Shown here piece after piece: positions 13,086 to 24,951 of a stretch of 64,000 nucleotides of DNA (position 1 is its first letter; every line of letters begins with the position of its first letter). The notes below the pieces were generated by a model. That model saw only the letters and a list, made by a program, of their open reading frames with translations, was not told where the DNA came from and did no database searches. The stretch lies in assembly GCA_013397075.1 (NCBI GenBank), contig VWZS01000184.1, positions 1,369,862 through 1,433,861 on the forward strand, read 5' to 3'. This DNA comes from Rhabdornis inornatus. Its lineage: Eukaryota > Chordata > Aves > Passeriformes > Rhabdornithidae. The position numbers and the translations under genes are program-made.

Positions 13086-15740
13086 CCTAAACATTTACAC
13101 AGGTTTTTTTTTCCTTCTTTTCACAGCAGGAATTACTTACTTAGCCTTTTAGTAATTTAAGATGGAAAAGACTGTATAGTTCATCACAGTCCATCCCCAT
13201 GCAGACATGAGGGATTAAACGGGTAGGTGACACAGAGCTGAGATCTAAGTGCACTCACCTTTATTTCACTGTGCTCCAGGGGCAGGAGTCTGAAGCATCT
13301 CTTCCTGAGTCTTCAAGTCATCTCTTCATCATCCAAACACCCCATTTGTCACAAAGCTTCATGTGTCTCCCAAGACCTTGATATAAGCAGAATTTTATTG
13401 TCAAGGCCATTTGAAGTTGAGGAGAAGCCATTTCTCACTTTTTTAATAAATAGAGATACTGTTTATATGAATAAAAGTGAAAAGTACTTTCCCTGGATAC
13501 TTTTGAAACTTCCAAAAATAGTCCTAGCTCTCAGCCAAAGTTACTGCTGCTGAGCTTCCCCAGGAGAGCATCAGTGCATGGTACTGCTGTGTGAAATATT
13601 CTTGCTGCCAGTTAAATTGGTGAGAAATCACGTTTTGGTGGTTTTGTAATAAAACAGAATATTTTGTGGCCTGGCCCCTAATTCTTGGCTTATTTCTAAA
13701 GAAACAAAAGCCTGTTTCCATAGCTACAAAAATAAGGAAACATCTCTGTAAAAAATTAGGCTGCAGTCTAGAACTGAGAAATTTCACAATTTTGTCCATA
13801 ACTGAGTAGTGATTCCATCTGCAAATAGAGAATCTTGTTCTGTTTGCAGTAAGACACTGCAGTGTTTGACAGATATGTTTTCATCTTGAACAGGTTTGAG
13901 ATGTGTAGGTGGGGGTTCTCGCACAAGTTCCTCTTACTGCAGAAGCACTCTCTATCACAGGACCTAATCCTGCAAGCTGCAGAGTGCTCTCAGTTCCCAG
14001 CAGTCACATGCAACATCTTTTTTAACTTTTTTTTTCTTTTGTATCAGAAAGAGCTAGGTTTTGGACTTGCTGCTGCATTCCTTACCTACCTGAATAATCC
14101 CATAGGGCAACCAGATAAGGTAGTAAAAGCTGTGGTAATGTTTCTTTTACTTTTGGCGTAGTGATAACTGTGAATAGGAAAGCAATTCAGACAAGCAGTA
14201 AGGACCAGGTGATGCAGTCATCGATTCCTACTTATTATTTTCTGCAACAGAGAGGCTATTTACACACAGTCTTTAAGGCTGGGTATGTATAATGTGGAAA
14301 AATATTAAGTAGATCAATATGGCAAAGTAGAAGAAAATTTGCCAGGCACCAGTGTCACTGCCACCAATTCGTTTAGAAAGACAGAACTTCTAATAGTAGA
14401 TAGCCCTCAAAAAATGACCTCTGTGTGGCTTTATTTTCAAATATCATACTTATCCACTCTCTCTAAAAATACAGCTTAATGAATGCACACTGATGTGGGA
14501 ATACATAACTACCTACAGAGCAGTAATTTTTAAAATTATTACTACATTCCAGTGTTTTAAATTTTGTCTTAAACATAGCAACGTGTGCTTCTATGAATGG
14601 GTAAGAGGCACAAAAGCTATCAACTAATAGCACCTTCATGAAGCCCCACAGCAGTGCAAAGAACAGTGGTGATTCCCCTGTAGAGAGAATCCATGATTAC
14701 TTTTTCACAGCCGTGATGGTTGCACAGGCCACAACAGGAGCTGCGTATTTCTTGAGCCTTCACAAAAGACAGCCTGAGATGATGGGAACCATCTCCTCCA
14801 AACCATCCAAAGAGCTTATGAAATAATTTCACACTTCAATTCTGCTTCATTACAAATGGGATTTTGTTACAGCTGCATTGCCATCAGGCAGTCCCTGTGT
14901 GTGCTTTGGTACACGACCACCACCGCACTTCACTTGTCACTTAAGAGAAGCCCCTTTCAGGGAGCAGAAGCCTCCATTATTGCCATCAGTTCCTGCCTTC
15001 TACAATGGCCTGAGGATTGGTTCTAACTCTATTGCTACTTCATATTCAGGACTCTCCTTCAGTAATATGCATCAGTGCATTTTCTATTAGCACTGTGGAT
15101 GGTAAAATCCGGTGTTGTACCCAGGGTCACTTAAACAATTCATTTGCTTCCAACATACAGATGCTTGAATGTTCAGCCGTTTCTAGCACCCAAGAGAAAA
15201 CACTGTGCTATAACTGGACTTTACGTTAACTAGCTTAGGTCCTGTTTTTCCACAGCCCAGGTTTGGAATCAGCACTCAACGCCTGTCTCTTGTGTCCCAT
15301 TGACGTGATACAGACATTTCTCACTGAAGCACAGTAATTAGATTTGCTCTTTAGTACTTTGTAAGGTAAAACAGAGGTTCCGCTTAAATGGGTCTGTCAA
15401 GCCTGCAAGTACAGTAGGCCTGCATCTCAGGTGCTAACTGCAATGCATTTTTAATCTGTTTCAGGGTTATTTATAAGGTACACCCATACTACCCTTTGGA
15501 ATCAGCTCTTAAAAGTGAAAAGACAGTCCATCCCTTAGATGATCTTTTTCTAAATTCTTAAAATTTAAAAAAGAAGAGCTCAAGCAGCATGTCTGGCAGT
15601 TTAGTGCAGTTGAAGACCCAAGGTGGCTTTGGCAAACGTTGCCCTGCTGGCAATCCTTGCTATCAAGCAGAGCAGCCTCCCAAATGCCTCCACTGACGGG
15701 TGTCTAGTAGTGTGCTTTGAGGAGAGAGCCTGCATCCAGA
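13086..15740. other. Intergenic DNA, nothing assigned
   Basis: No coding exon, RNA gene or young repeat recognised. Open frames at 13524-13799 and 13862-14161 are unremarkable in composition and have no family resemblance. Confidence 0.55.
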
Positions 15741-15818
15741 GTTTTAAAGGTCAGCACCAATACCTTGAATCCTGCTGGCAGCCAAGGCAGCTCAGAGAGA
15801 GCTGGTGTGACATGCTAT
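15741..15818 (+). repeat. Possible ancient interspersed repeat fragment
   Basis: The words 'ttaaaggtcagcaccaatac', 'cttgaatcctgctggcagcc' and 'gctggtgtgaca' resemble an old amniote repeat in which AGGTCAACACCAACACCTTGAAT is followed by GGCAGCCAGTGCAG and a TGATGTGACATG-like end. I cannot name the family with certainty. Confidence 0.3.
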
Positions 15819-17611
15819 GAATTTAAGATCTGATTAATATGTGACTGCTGCATTCTTGACTTCCTTCAGGCTCTGAATGATCTCAAGCAATAGGCAAAAG
15901 GAAGGCATACTACAGGAGGCTAATCTTGAGGTGACAAGACTGTGAACAAGCATAGCAAGCTCCATTTAGAGAAATTTTTTGTTATTCCAGGTAAATCAAA
16001 AATTGTGGAATGGAAATTAAAATGCTTATGCACCTTCTGAACTGCAGCATGTGTGAGCTATGGCTGCTAAGCTCATTGAGGTGATTTGATGTTAGGTATT
16101 CTGGAGATGGAATGAATAGCATTTCATTTTTCTACAACTACTAAGAGTTTGCTCTGACTCCTGTATGTACCTTCACACTGTCCAAGGGATTCTGATTTCT
16201 GCCCCGGACTGGTTGTGAATGTTCTGTTTCATCTCTCCTGTTGGCAAGATGGACACAGAGAGATTTGGTTGGGGCTCATTTGCTATTGTTCCAGCTGGTT
16301 AGAACAGACACTCAGAAAATAATATTTTATGCTAACAGACATGTATGTTGCCCACAGCAGTAGATGAGATGTGTATAGAAAGGGGCACCTTAGGTGACAT
16401 GCAGCTTTTTTGGAATATAATGTCCCACTAATGCTGGCTCAATTCACATATTCATCAAAGGCTCTGATTGTTACAAGATAAATGAGGATTTAAATTCTAG
16501 GAAGTAATTTGCTGTGTTGCATGAGAATTAATGAAAATCTTGCTGCTTGAATCATGGTAGACAGAATGGTGGAAAAAATATTTCGGTCTGGGACTAATTA
16601 ATAAACCAAGGCATTTCAATGCATTGGATAAAATTGAGCCAGAGATTAATTTGGTCCACATTGCACAAACTTTGTGTAACGAAGGATATTAAGCTCCCTT
16701 ATAATGCAGTGTTGTAGGATTCCTACACATTCAATACTAGCTGCACCAGTTTCCACTTACCCAAAACTGAGACTTTGACAGAGACAGTAGCAGAGTTATG
16801 GCGTGTCACTTTTGCTTTGTATTGAATTTTGCCTGTGCTTTTATTTTCCTCCATAACATAACACTTCATGGCTACAATCTCCTATCCTTCCTAACAATGA
16901 GCAGTATCTTTCCTTATTGCTTTCAACAGATGATTGCACACAGGTGCTGCTTCAAGACTGTACAGGTGACAGAATCCAGTCTGTACATAGGAACTCCAGT
17001 TGATCATAACTTAAATGCTGGTAGAAACATCTGCGAAACGCCAAATTGTTGCTAAGGCTCTCTGCCTGTTAGAAGTAAGCCTGTAGGAAAGAAGCACACT
17101 TGTTTGCTCTGGAGACCTGCCCCCCTATGGCAACACAACCTAGCCAGGCTGGAAGAGAAGGAAAGCAACAGAGGTAGAGGCAAAAGTCAGATTTCACAGA
17201 AGCAAAAGATGATGCCAAAATTAAGTACAGCAATATAACTGTTGCATGGCACTAGGTAAAATCCTTTGGTTAGGTCTGTGCTCACAAACCATGGGCCAGA
17301 GCACACTGGGAAATTATCTGTAGCACATTTTGACCTGAGTAAGTCTCTTCTAGACTTGCAGGCATGCTTTTCGGCCCAAAACACAGACTAGAAATCATTC
17401 CTGGTAGGCAATTTGAAAGTGTCCTATCTGTTTTGACTGAAGTATTTCACCATCATATGGACATGAAATAATGTTGCATCAGTCATGTTGGTGTCAGGGA
17501 ATTGGAAATAACCCATTTTATTATAATTTTATATAAATATAGAATTATTGTATACTAATTATTCTATGGCTGTACTAATAGGGTCATTAGTATAGACGTA
17601 TCCTCAGAGAC
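15819..17611. other. Intergenic DNA, possible conserved element at 16420-16720
   Basis: No gene seen. Positions 16420-16720 hold many ATTAAT/TTAATTA-type words, no simple repeats and no transposon similarity. I flag them only as a candidate conserved non-coding element. Confidence 0.4.
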
Positions 17612-17725
17612 ATGTGTGCCTCACTTCATTAATTCTGTAATACAAGGATAATAATATTTGTCTTCCCCACTGCATAACAAGGATGCTGTAAAAATGATGC
17701 TCTATAAATGGTAAAGCTTTGATGA
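17612..17725 (+). repeat. MIR-type SINE 3' end
   Basis: The segment runs 'tgtgcctcacttcattaatt', then 'ctgtaatacaaggataataa', then 'atgctctataaatggtaaag'. It follows the MIR 3' part closely (TGTGCCTCAGTTTCCTCATCTGTAAAATGGGGATAATAATA, then a tail ending in a TGTAAAGCG-like word). Confidence 0.6.
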
Positions 17726-18050
17726 TTTGGGGAAAGGACAAGCGGACACACATTAGATAGCACTTGCAACCTAACTTTGTTATTCCTTCTAAGCATGCTA
17801 GCAGCTGCTTTTCCTACCTAGTACCCAGTACTTATGTTTTCTGATATGGGGTGAAGGGAAAGAGTCCTAGTTAAACTTATTACGTTGTCTAAGTAAGTAA
17901 TTAATTTAAGAATTAGTTTTTTTACTCTGCTGGATAGCTGGTACAGGATAGACTGTCTTCAAAGGAAGGATGCAGTATACCATTTACCACAAGCCTTTAT
18001 GAAGGATTTAACACATAGGCCATGGGCAGAGGGAGAGGCACATACAGATT
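17726..18050. other. Intergenic DNA, nothing assigned
   Basis: AT-rich unique-looking sequence with no feature I can support. Confidence 0.5.
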
Positions 18051-18080
18051 ATATGTGTGTGTATGTATATATATATATAT
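18051..18080. repeat. TG/TA microsatellite
   Basis: Alternating pyrimidine-purine tract: (TG) units, then TATG, then an (AT) run ending at 18080. Confidence 0.9.
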
Positions 18081-21000
18081 GCTGTTTTATATACAGTAAG
18101 AACTGCTCATGTAAAGGTCACAAAAAAACTATCACCTATACAGAATAGCAAGTTGGATATCAATTGTCCCTAGGGTCAACATTCTCCAAGACCTAATGAA
18201 ATCAAGTTGGCAGGATATGAAAGGTATGTTGTTGCTCCCATATGCCTCATGCAAAACTTCAGGAAATTGCATTCATGTTTCTTACACCAACACTCGCAAA
18301 TGAGATTCACTTTTTCAGGGCAAGGACACTCAGAAAGACATATTAAAGAGCTGCTATCCTCATCCACTCTGAAATTTCACTATATTAAGTACTGTCTGGA
18401 ACAGCAAAACCAAGTATATTGAAAAAACACCAGGAAGACGAAGAGGACAGAGCAATTTGTTTGCTGATATTGAGAAAAATAGGAGAGAGGCAGCAGGTCA
18501 ATTTGTGCAGACAGGCTCAGGAGAAAAGCCCTGGTGTTGCCCTGTGTCAGAGAACAGGGCTTCTCCAGGAAAAAGAAGGCAGGAGGAGCACCAGCAGGAG
18601 TATGGTCTGTGCCCATTCTGTGTGTAGAAGCTGGGGGGAAGAAATATGAGATGTTAACATTCTAAACAGGCATTTACATTTCCTAGTATTGTTGGAGTGC
18701 TTAAATGTGCTGTGGGCTTTGCTTTCTTTTCTTTTTTTCTTTAAAAAATCTCTTATCTAGCTCTACTCGGACTTAAAGGAAGAGCAAGTTGAACATTTCC
18801 CCTTCCCAGACTCCACAGATACCTCAGAGGAAAAGTAACTTGTGCAGAGGATATTATGTAGAGTAGAAGAGTCAGGCAATCTGTTGTGTGTCCCTTCATT
18901 CATCAGTTCAGGAAATTAATGATTTCATTAATTCCACAATCACAATTTAACAAATCCTCCTAATGCTGATGCTGCCTTTTTTTATGTTTTTATTTTATTA
19001 TTTTTATCTAACCTCTTCAGGTAACTTTGATGATCCAGAGGGTGAGTTATGTCACTGGAAAGCACTGTCTGGAAATTATTAGTGGTATGATCCTGTTCAG
19101 CCTTGGTGGTTTTCTCTTTTGCACTGAAGCAGACACAGAGTCCTCATATTGCCAGTGACGATACTCAGATAAGGAGCAGTAGCAATCCAGTGAAGCAGAG
19201 AGGAGAGATCAGCTTAAACTGCACCAGCTTCATTGGTGATGCACATCGAGTTCCACTGCATGGAGGAGGGGTCTTTGCCATGGGAAGCATGCTTAGCACA
19301 TGGTTAGCATATACCCCTCTGAAATAGCTCTCCCAGTCCAAGGGCTACTTATACATGGGAGAAGTCTAGAACTTTAATGTTTACAGTTGTGATGGCACAG
19401 AGGCAGCAGCGCTCCTGCCTCCTCTGCAGATGCCTGTAGTCTTTTAAGTGCTACAAAGTCCCAGCAGTTTGAACAAACACTCAAGTTCAGCTTCAGTGGT
19501 AAGGTCCAACACAGAATACAGGTGAAAATTGAGGCTTGGAGGCCACATGAGATGATAATACTTGTTCCATTTTCCCTTCAAAAATGTATTGACTGTAAAA
19601 TGTTTGTGAGCCTAGAAATGCTTCAGGAGACTGACTTGTCATAAAGACTCTGTCTAATGCATGTGAAGTAACCTACACCTTTTGTTGTTGCCATATGTTG
19701 ATAGCTCAGCCCATGCCTCTGTTCTAATGGAGCACATGATGTGGGACAGGCAGGCTCAGAAACTTTGTGTTCTGTGGCTGAGGTTTTGGGGCTTGGGATT
19801 TTTTTAGGGATGCTAATTTAGAAAAAAAATCTCACTGATTCAAATACTAAGTTTCCCCGTCTCGGGCAAGCACCTGAAGAACAAGCTGAAAAAGCTGGTT
19901 TATAATTGTCATTTACTGATGGCAAAGCTATGAAACAAAGTGACAGTGCTGGGTGTTCAGCCAGCTGCTAACTATAGCAATGCTGAAAGGAGGCTGAACC
20001 ACAAGAGCCACGCTTAATTTGCACACCAAAGGAGGCCACTAAGAATGGACTGGGGGAACCTCGAGAAAACAAAACACTATGATTTCATTTCACAGCCTCA
20101 TTGTAAAAGAAGCCTAAAAAGTCACTGCTGAAAGTCAGCTTTGCCTGGTGATTTTTTTCTCTTGTTGAACTGAGGGTGATGTAGCACAGGGCCTAAGTGA
20201 CAGGAAGAAGAAGATTTGGAAGGTGATTCACTACCTTTTTCACAAGCAGAGGTAAGCACTAGGTAATTATGGGGAATATTAAATTAGTACCTAGACAGCC
20301 TCGTAGCTGCCTTTTAATAAAAAGTAAGAGTGCTTCCTCTGGTGGCATAACACTGTATATTTGAATGAGCTGTCCTACAAGGAGACTGTGCATTTTCCCC
20401 AGCATTGGAAAGACGCTGAATAGTCATCACACAATGTTACATGTTCTGAGCTTCTGAGCTTCTGTGCTTCCTGCTCATAACAGACATGAAAAGCAACAAT
20501 CAGAGCTAATTACAAGTCAGTAAAGAAGGGATTCCTGCCTTAAGGCCTCTGAGTGCTTAGCTCAAACATAATTAAAAACAAGAGTTTAAAGGAAAAACCC
20601 AGCCATCATAAATTTATCCTGCCCATCTAGGTAGATGGAACCTTTCCAGAGTATCTGAATATGCTTAAAGTAAGCAGCTAGCAACACTACACACACTTAA
20701 ATATGCTTGGCCACTAGCTCCAAGCAGTTCATATGTCAGGAGAAAGGAGTTTGCTTGCACATGTATGTGGAAAATTTTCATGTGTATATGGAAGCAGTTA
20801 AAAATCACTGGAAGTCAACACCCATCTTCTCAGGGTGACAACATGCCAGTGTTGACTCTTCTTTCAACTCATCTGACCTTAGTCACCACAGTAACAGGCA
20901 GGTCAACAGGCAACACCACAGATTTGCCTGATACTTTTTCAGTTTTGCATGCTACAATGGTTCTGTGTTTGCTGTCAGCCCTACCAGAGGCAAGTAGTGA

Positions 21001-21134
21001 ACACAGCTTTCCCAGCAGTATGGCACTGCTGATTCACAGCCAGAGGGCTGCATGCTGCCCTCCTGCCATGCTAGGCATTACCCTGCACTCCACATGGCAG
21101 ACCCATGTGCAGGGCACTACAGCAGTCTACTGCC
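18081..21134. other. Intergenic DNA with a weak MIR-like trace
   Basis: No gene recognised. About 18820-18885 ('acctcagaggaaaagtaact', then 'tgtgcagagg') could be a reversed MIR fragment. The frame at 20765-21214 (149 codons) runs into the adjacent CR1 and is not considered a gene. Confidence 0.5.
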
Positions 21135-21301
21135 TGTCTGGAGAAGTTGTGGATGCCCAGTCCCTGGAAGTGTTCAAGGCCAGGTTAGATGGGGCCCTGA
21201 GACACGTGATCTAGTGGATGGCATCCCTGATTATGGCAAGGGGTTGGAACTAAATGACCCTTCCAACCCAAAGCACTCTATTATTCCATGATTCTATGAT
21301 T
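21135..21301 (+). mobile_element. CR1 LINE 3' end fragment
   Basis: Matches the last ~170 bases of the avian CR1 LINE: 'gtccctggaagtgttcaagg', 'ccaggttagatggggccctg', 'ggttggaactaaatgaccct', ending in the octamer-like tail 'attccatgattctatgat'. 5' truncated, as is usual for CR1. The octamer tail fixes orientation and the exact 3' end. Confidence 0.93.
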
Positions 21302-21798
21302 TACTGTAATGCTAGATGTGAACCCCTGTAATGAGATGAGAAGGCCAACATTTTCAAGTTGAAAGAAGTAATTTCTGACCATACATTAAATTTGTTCCCA
21401 CATTCAACTGGTTGATAGGGGAAGGAAGACAAAGACAACTCTTTGAAACCTCGCCTCAAACCAGTTGCAGCAGGATGGATGCCATCATACAGGTAACAGC
21501 CTTCAGAAATGTTTTAGCTATTCCCCAGATTCTTCTGATTGACTTCAACTGCTTGATGCCCACTGCTGGGCAAGAAAGTGGCAGAACACTACAGAGAGGA
21601 ACTGATCCTGCACAGCCTGGCTAATTGATGGAGACAGGTCATTGATACCTCATAGCCATCAAAAGCTATGTAATAGAAATGGTATCGAAAGTTGGGTCAT
21701 AAAGCTATTCTAATCATTAGTTTTTCTCTGATAGACTGTGATCTGGTAGCAAAGAAGCCCACAAGACACATTATTTTGTTCACACACCTATGGGAATT
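21302..21798. other. Spacer between two opposed CR1 copies
   Basis: About 500 bases of unassigned sequence between CR1 copies that face each other tail to tail. Confidence 0.6.
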
Positions 21799-22265
21799 CA
21801 TAGAATCATGGAATGGTTTAGGCTTGAAAAGACCTTTAAGACCACTGAGTCCAAATATTAACTCAGCACTGGCAGGTACCCCACTAAACCATGTCCCTAA
21901 GCATCACACCTGCACGTTTTTTGAGCAGTTCCAGGGACAGTGATTAGACCACTTCCCTGGGAAGCCTGTTCCAATGCTTGACAACCTTTTCTGTGAATAG
22001 ATTTTTCCTCATATCCAATCTAAACCTCCGCTGGCACAATTTGACGTGATTTCCTTTTGTCCTATTGCTTGTTATTTGGAGAAGAGACTTACCCCCACCT
22101 GGACACAGCCTCCTTTCAGGTAATTGTAGAGAGCAATAAGGTCCTGCCATGGTTTAGCCTCCTTTCCTCCAGGCTAAACAAACCCAGCTCCCTCAGCCAC
22201 TCCTATCAGACTTGTGCTCCAGGCCCTTCCCTATCTCCATTGTTCTTCCCTGGACATGCTCCAAT
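21799..22265 (-). mobile_element. CR1 LINE fragment, reverse
   Basis: Begins with the reversed CR1 tail ('attcatagaatcatggaatg'), followed by the reverse complement of the CR1 3' region ('ggcttgaaaagacctttaag', 'gggaagcctgttccaatgct', 'cctccaggctaaacaaaccc'). About 465 bases are retained. The open frame on the minus strand inside it is decayed 3' CR1 sequence. Confidence 0.95.
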
Positions 22266-24910
22266 ACCGTATATGCTTTCTGCTTCCTGATTGAAAAAGT
22301 AATCCAGAGTTACCACTGTGAACCTGGTCATGATTTGTACAGTAAAAAGTGGCATAGTTCAGATAATCTGACCTCCTGTCTTATCTGGAGGAAACATGGC
22401 TTGATGGAATTCATCCACCACTGGAAGATGTATTTAAATTTACAAATTGAACACTAGAGATTTTGTAAAGATGCATAATTGTGATCTTTAATGAGTGTGT
22501 CTGCTCTGTCAAAGCCTTTGTGTACTATCACCAATATCTTGAGATCCTTCCCAATATTATGGAGGATTTGGTACAGTACTGTGAATGCATTTGGTAGGAA
22601 AAAATCTTTTTTCTGGTTCTTCCAAAGTTCTTTTCAAGGGTCTGCCAAAAATTCTTGAGAATAATACATTGTGATATAGAAAGATCATCAAATATTGTTA
22701 TCTATGTTGTACCAACCTATACTGGGCATGGAGTAAATCTAAGTCTTCAGAGCTGTCAGCTTTAATCATTAGAAGATTATTTCTAGAAAACTGATGTACA
22801 AGGAGAAAACATTTGGAAGAATGGAAGGAGAAAACACTTGAAAGAAAGGCCTATGTTTCTTGCAGCTAATAAATTATTTGCTGGTGGTGTTGTATGTGTG
22901 TATGTTCATTCCCTGTGATAACTGTGCACATTAAACAATTCAAAGTTACACACTTAAAGGCTCATCTGCATGGCAGATCTCCTTGCCATGTAGGAGATCA
23001 ATACACTTTCAGACCTACTTTTTCTGCATATAAAAATGTTTCCTTCAGAATGTTCCTTCCCAAACCACTTTAGATACCTCCATAGACAACGCAAGGCATA
23101 GATGTCATTTTTGTTACTCTTCATAAAACTTAAACAGTAGCCATGATGATAAGGGGTTTCTGTGGCTGGTGTGCTTATAAGATCATCCCTTTTTAAATTA
23201 AAAAATCTTAATAAAAATGGTGTTTAAAAACCACCAGGGACTTTCCTTGTATGAGTACTGTAGCTTTTCTTACAAAGATGTTTCAGCAACCACATAAAAA
23301 ACTATTTAGAGAAAAAAAGGAAACAGCACGTTTAAAGCAAGATTAAAATAAGAGTGTGATTGATCTGAACTTCTCTCTTTTTTTTTTTTTAATTCAAAGT
23401 TTGTTCTTCCCATATTGTTCAGGAAAATGCGCCCATGTGCAAAAGTATATGATGCCTAACTGGTTCTGAAAGTAGAGTTCATATGTAAATACGTGGTGTG
23501 AGAAGACAATGACAAATCTCCCCCATTACTCATCAGGACAGAGTTCTTGCTGATTGTCAGTGCAGTTTCCTGAGCTATCACAATTCTGTTGCTCGAAGCC
23601 ATATTTCCAGAGTACCATGTATCTGTTTCTGTATTTAATTTAGTACAGAATATTTAGAGCTAGCAGCTGAGTTAAGTCTGAGAATGCATTTTCTCCTCCT
23701 GGCATTTAGGCTAGACCAGAAGAGGTGGGGGGAGGAAAGCATAAAAAAGAAACCTTAACCTTTTAATATTTAATTCTGTATTTTAAAAGCAAAACTAGGG
23801 AAACACAGCTAACAGAAATAACCAGGGGAATATAACATTTAAAATTAACTAAAGAAAGTAGATTTAGTAATATCTTTCAAAGACACTGTAAAGTCAACAG
23901 AGTTGCAGTATGTATCCCAGTATTGCAATTTTTAAAAAATATTTTAATAGGTTTTCTTATGGCTAAGTCCCTCTCATTTTCCCCCAAATTCAACATATGG
24001 GGAAGAGTCAGGGCAGTAGAAAGGTGCTGACAGATAAAGAATAAACCCAAAAAGTATTAATTTCAACTCAAACAAAAAATTGTGTTTGATCCAAATTCTT
24101 GTCTGTCTAAAGATAGTTCTTGAATGCAAACACTTTCTCCCAAATCTCTCCTTAGTGGCATAATTTGGGGATGATATAGCTACCAAGGGGTCAGTTTATT
24201 TCCATCTTTACTTTTGGAAATGTTCCATTTCACATAAATTATTAACCACTGCTCTGGAAATCAAAGTAGAGGGAAGATAGCAGGGAGAGAGAAGATACCT
24301 TGACTCTCCAGCCCACCAGTCAGGAAACACAGCACAGTTCAGAGTTCAAAGACCTTCTCAAATAAGTACTTAATTATTGATATTAAGTGGAGCACCACTC
24401 AGAAGAGAGGATGAGTGATTCCTCCCATAATAGCCAATAGACTGGTCACTCAGGCAGTCACCTGAAATACAAGAAACTAAGTATAAGTCCTAAGTTAGGG
24501 TTAAATAAGAAAAACTTAGGTTCAAAGCTGTCATTGAGAAGTTCATCTGTTGGCTTATATTAAGATGGATGCTGGTGTCTTCCTAAACTCTTGTTAACTA
24601 GGAATATGTTGCTTAGACAAATTGTGCAGTTCTAGAAACCCACTTTTTAAAACACATATTTTATTAAATACATGAAACATTAAAAATGTTTAAATAAACA
24701 GAAATTGTCTACTCTGCAAAAAATAAAGGTTCAATGGGTCAGACAATTTTCCTGCAACTGACACCTATTAATGCTGTTCTGGGTATTCCCCTGGCATGAG
24801 GAAGTAACTGTCATCTTGCCACTAAGGATGTATCCATCATACTCACTGACCACAAAGAACGAGTGCAAGATACTGCTTGGGTACCTATACGAGGAATCTT
24901 TATCCGGAAC
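22266..24910. other. Intergenic DNA, nothing assigned
   Basis: AT-rich, with scattered short A/T runs (for example a T run near 23380). No coding exon, RNA gene or dated repeat recognised. Confidence 0.55.
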
Positions 24911-24951
24911 TAAATAGATATATATAGATCTATATCTATATAGATATATAC
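24911..24951. repeat. AT-rich palindromic tract
   Basis: A TATA/GATA-type low-complexity tract containing a perfect 16-base palindrome (ATATCTATATAGATAT, 24932-24947). Likely a degenerate microsatellite that can form a cruciform. Confidence 0.8.

Noticed and set aside
20765..21214. 149-codon + frame
   Set aside because: Its 3' part is CR1 and the rest has no recognisable domain or start context.
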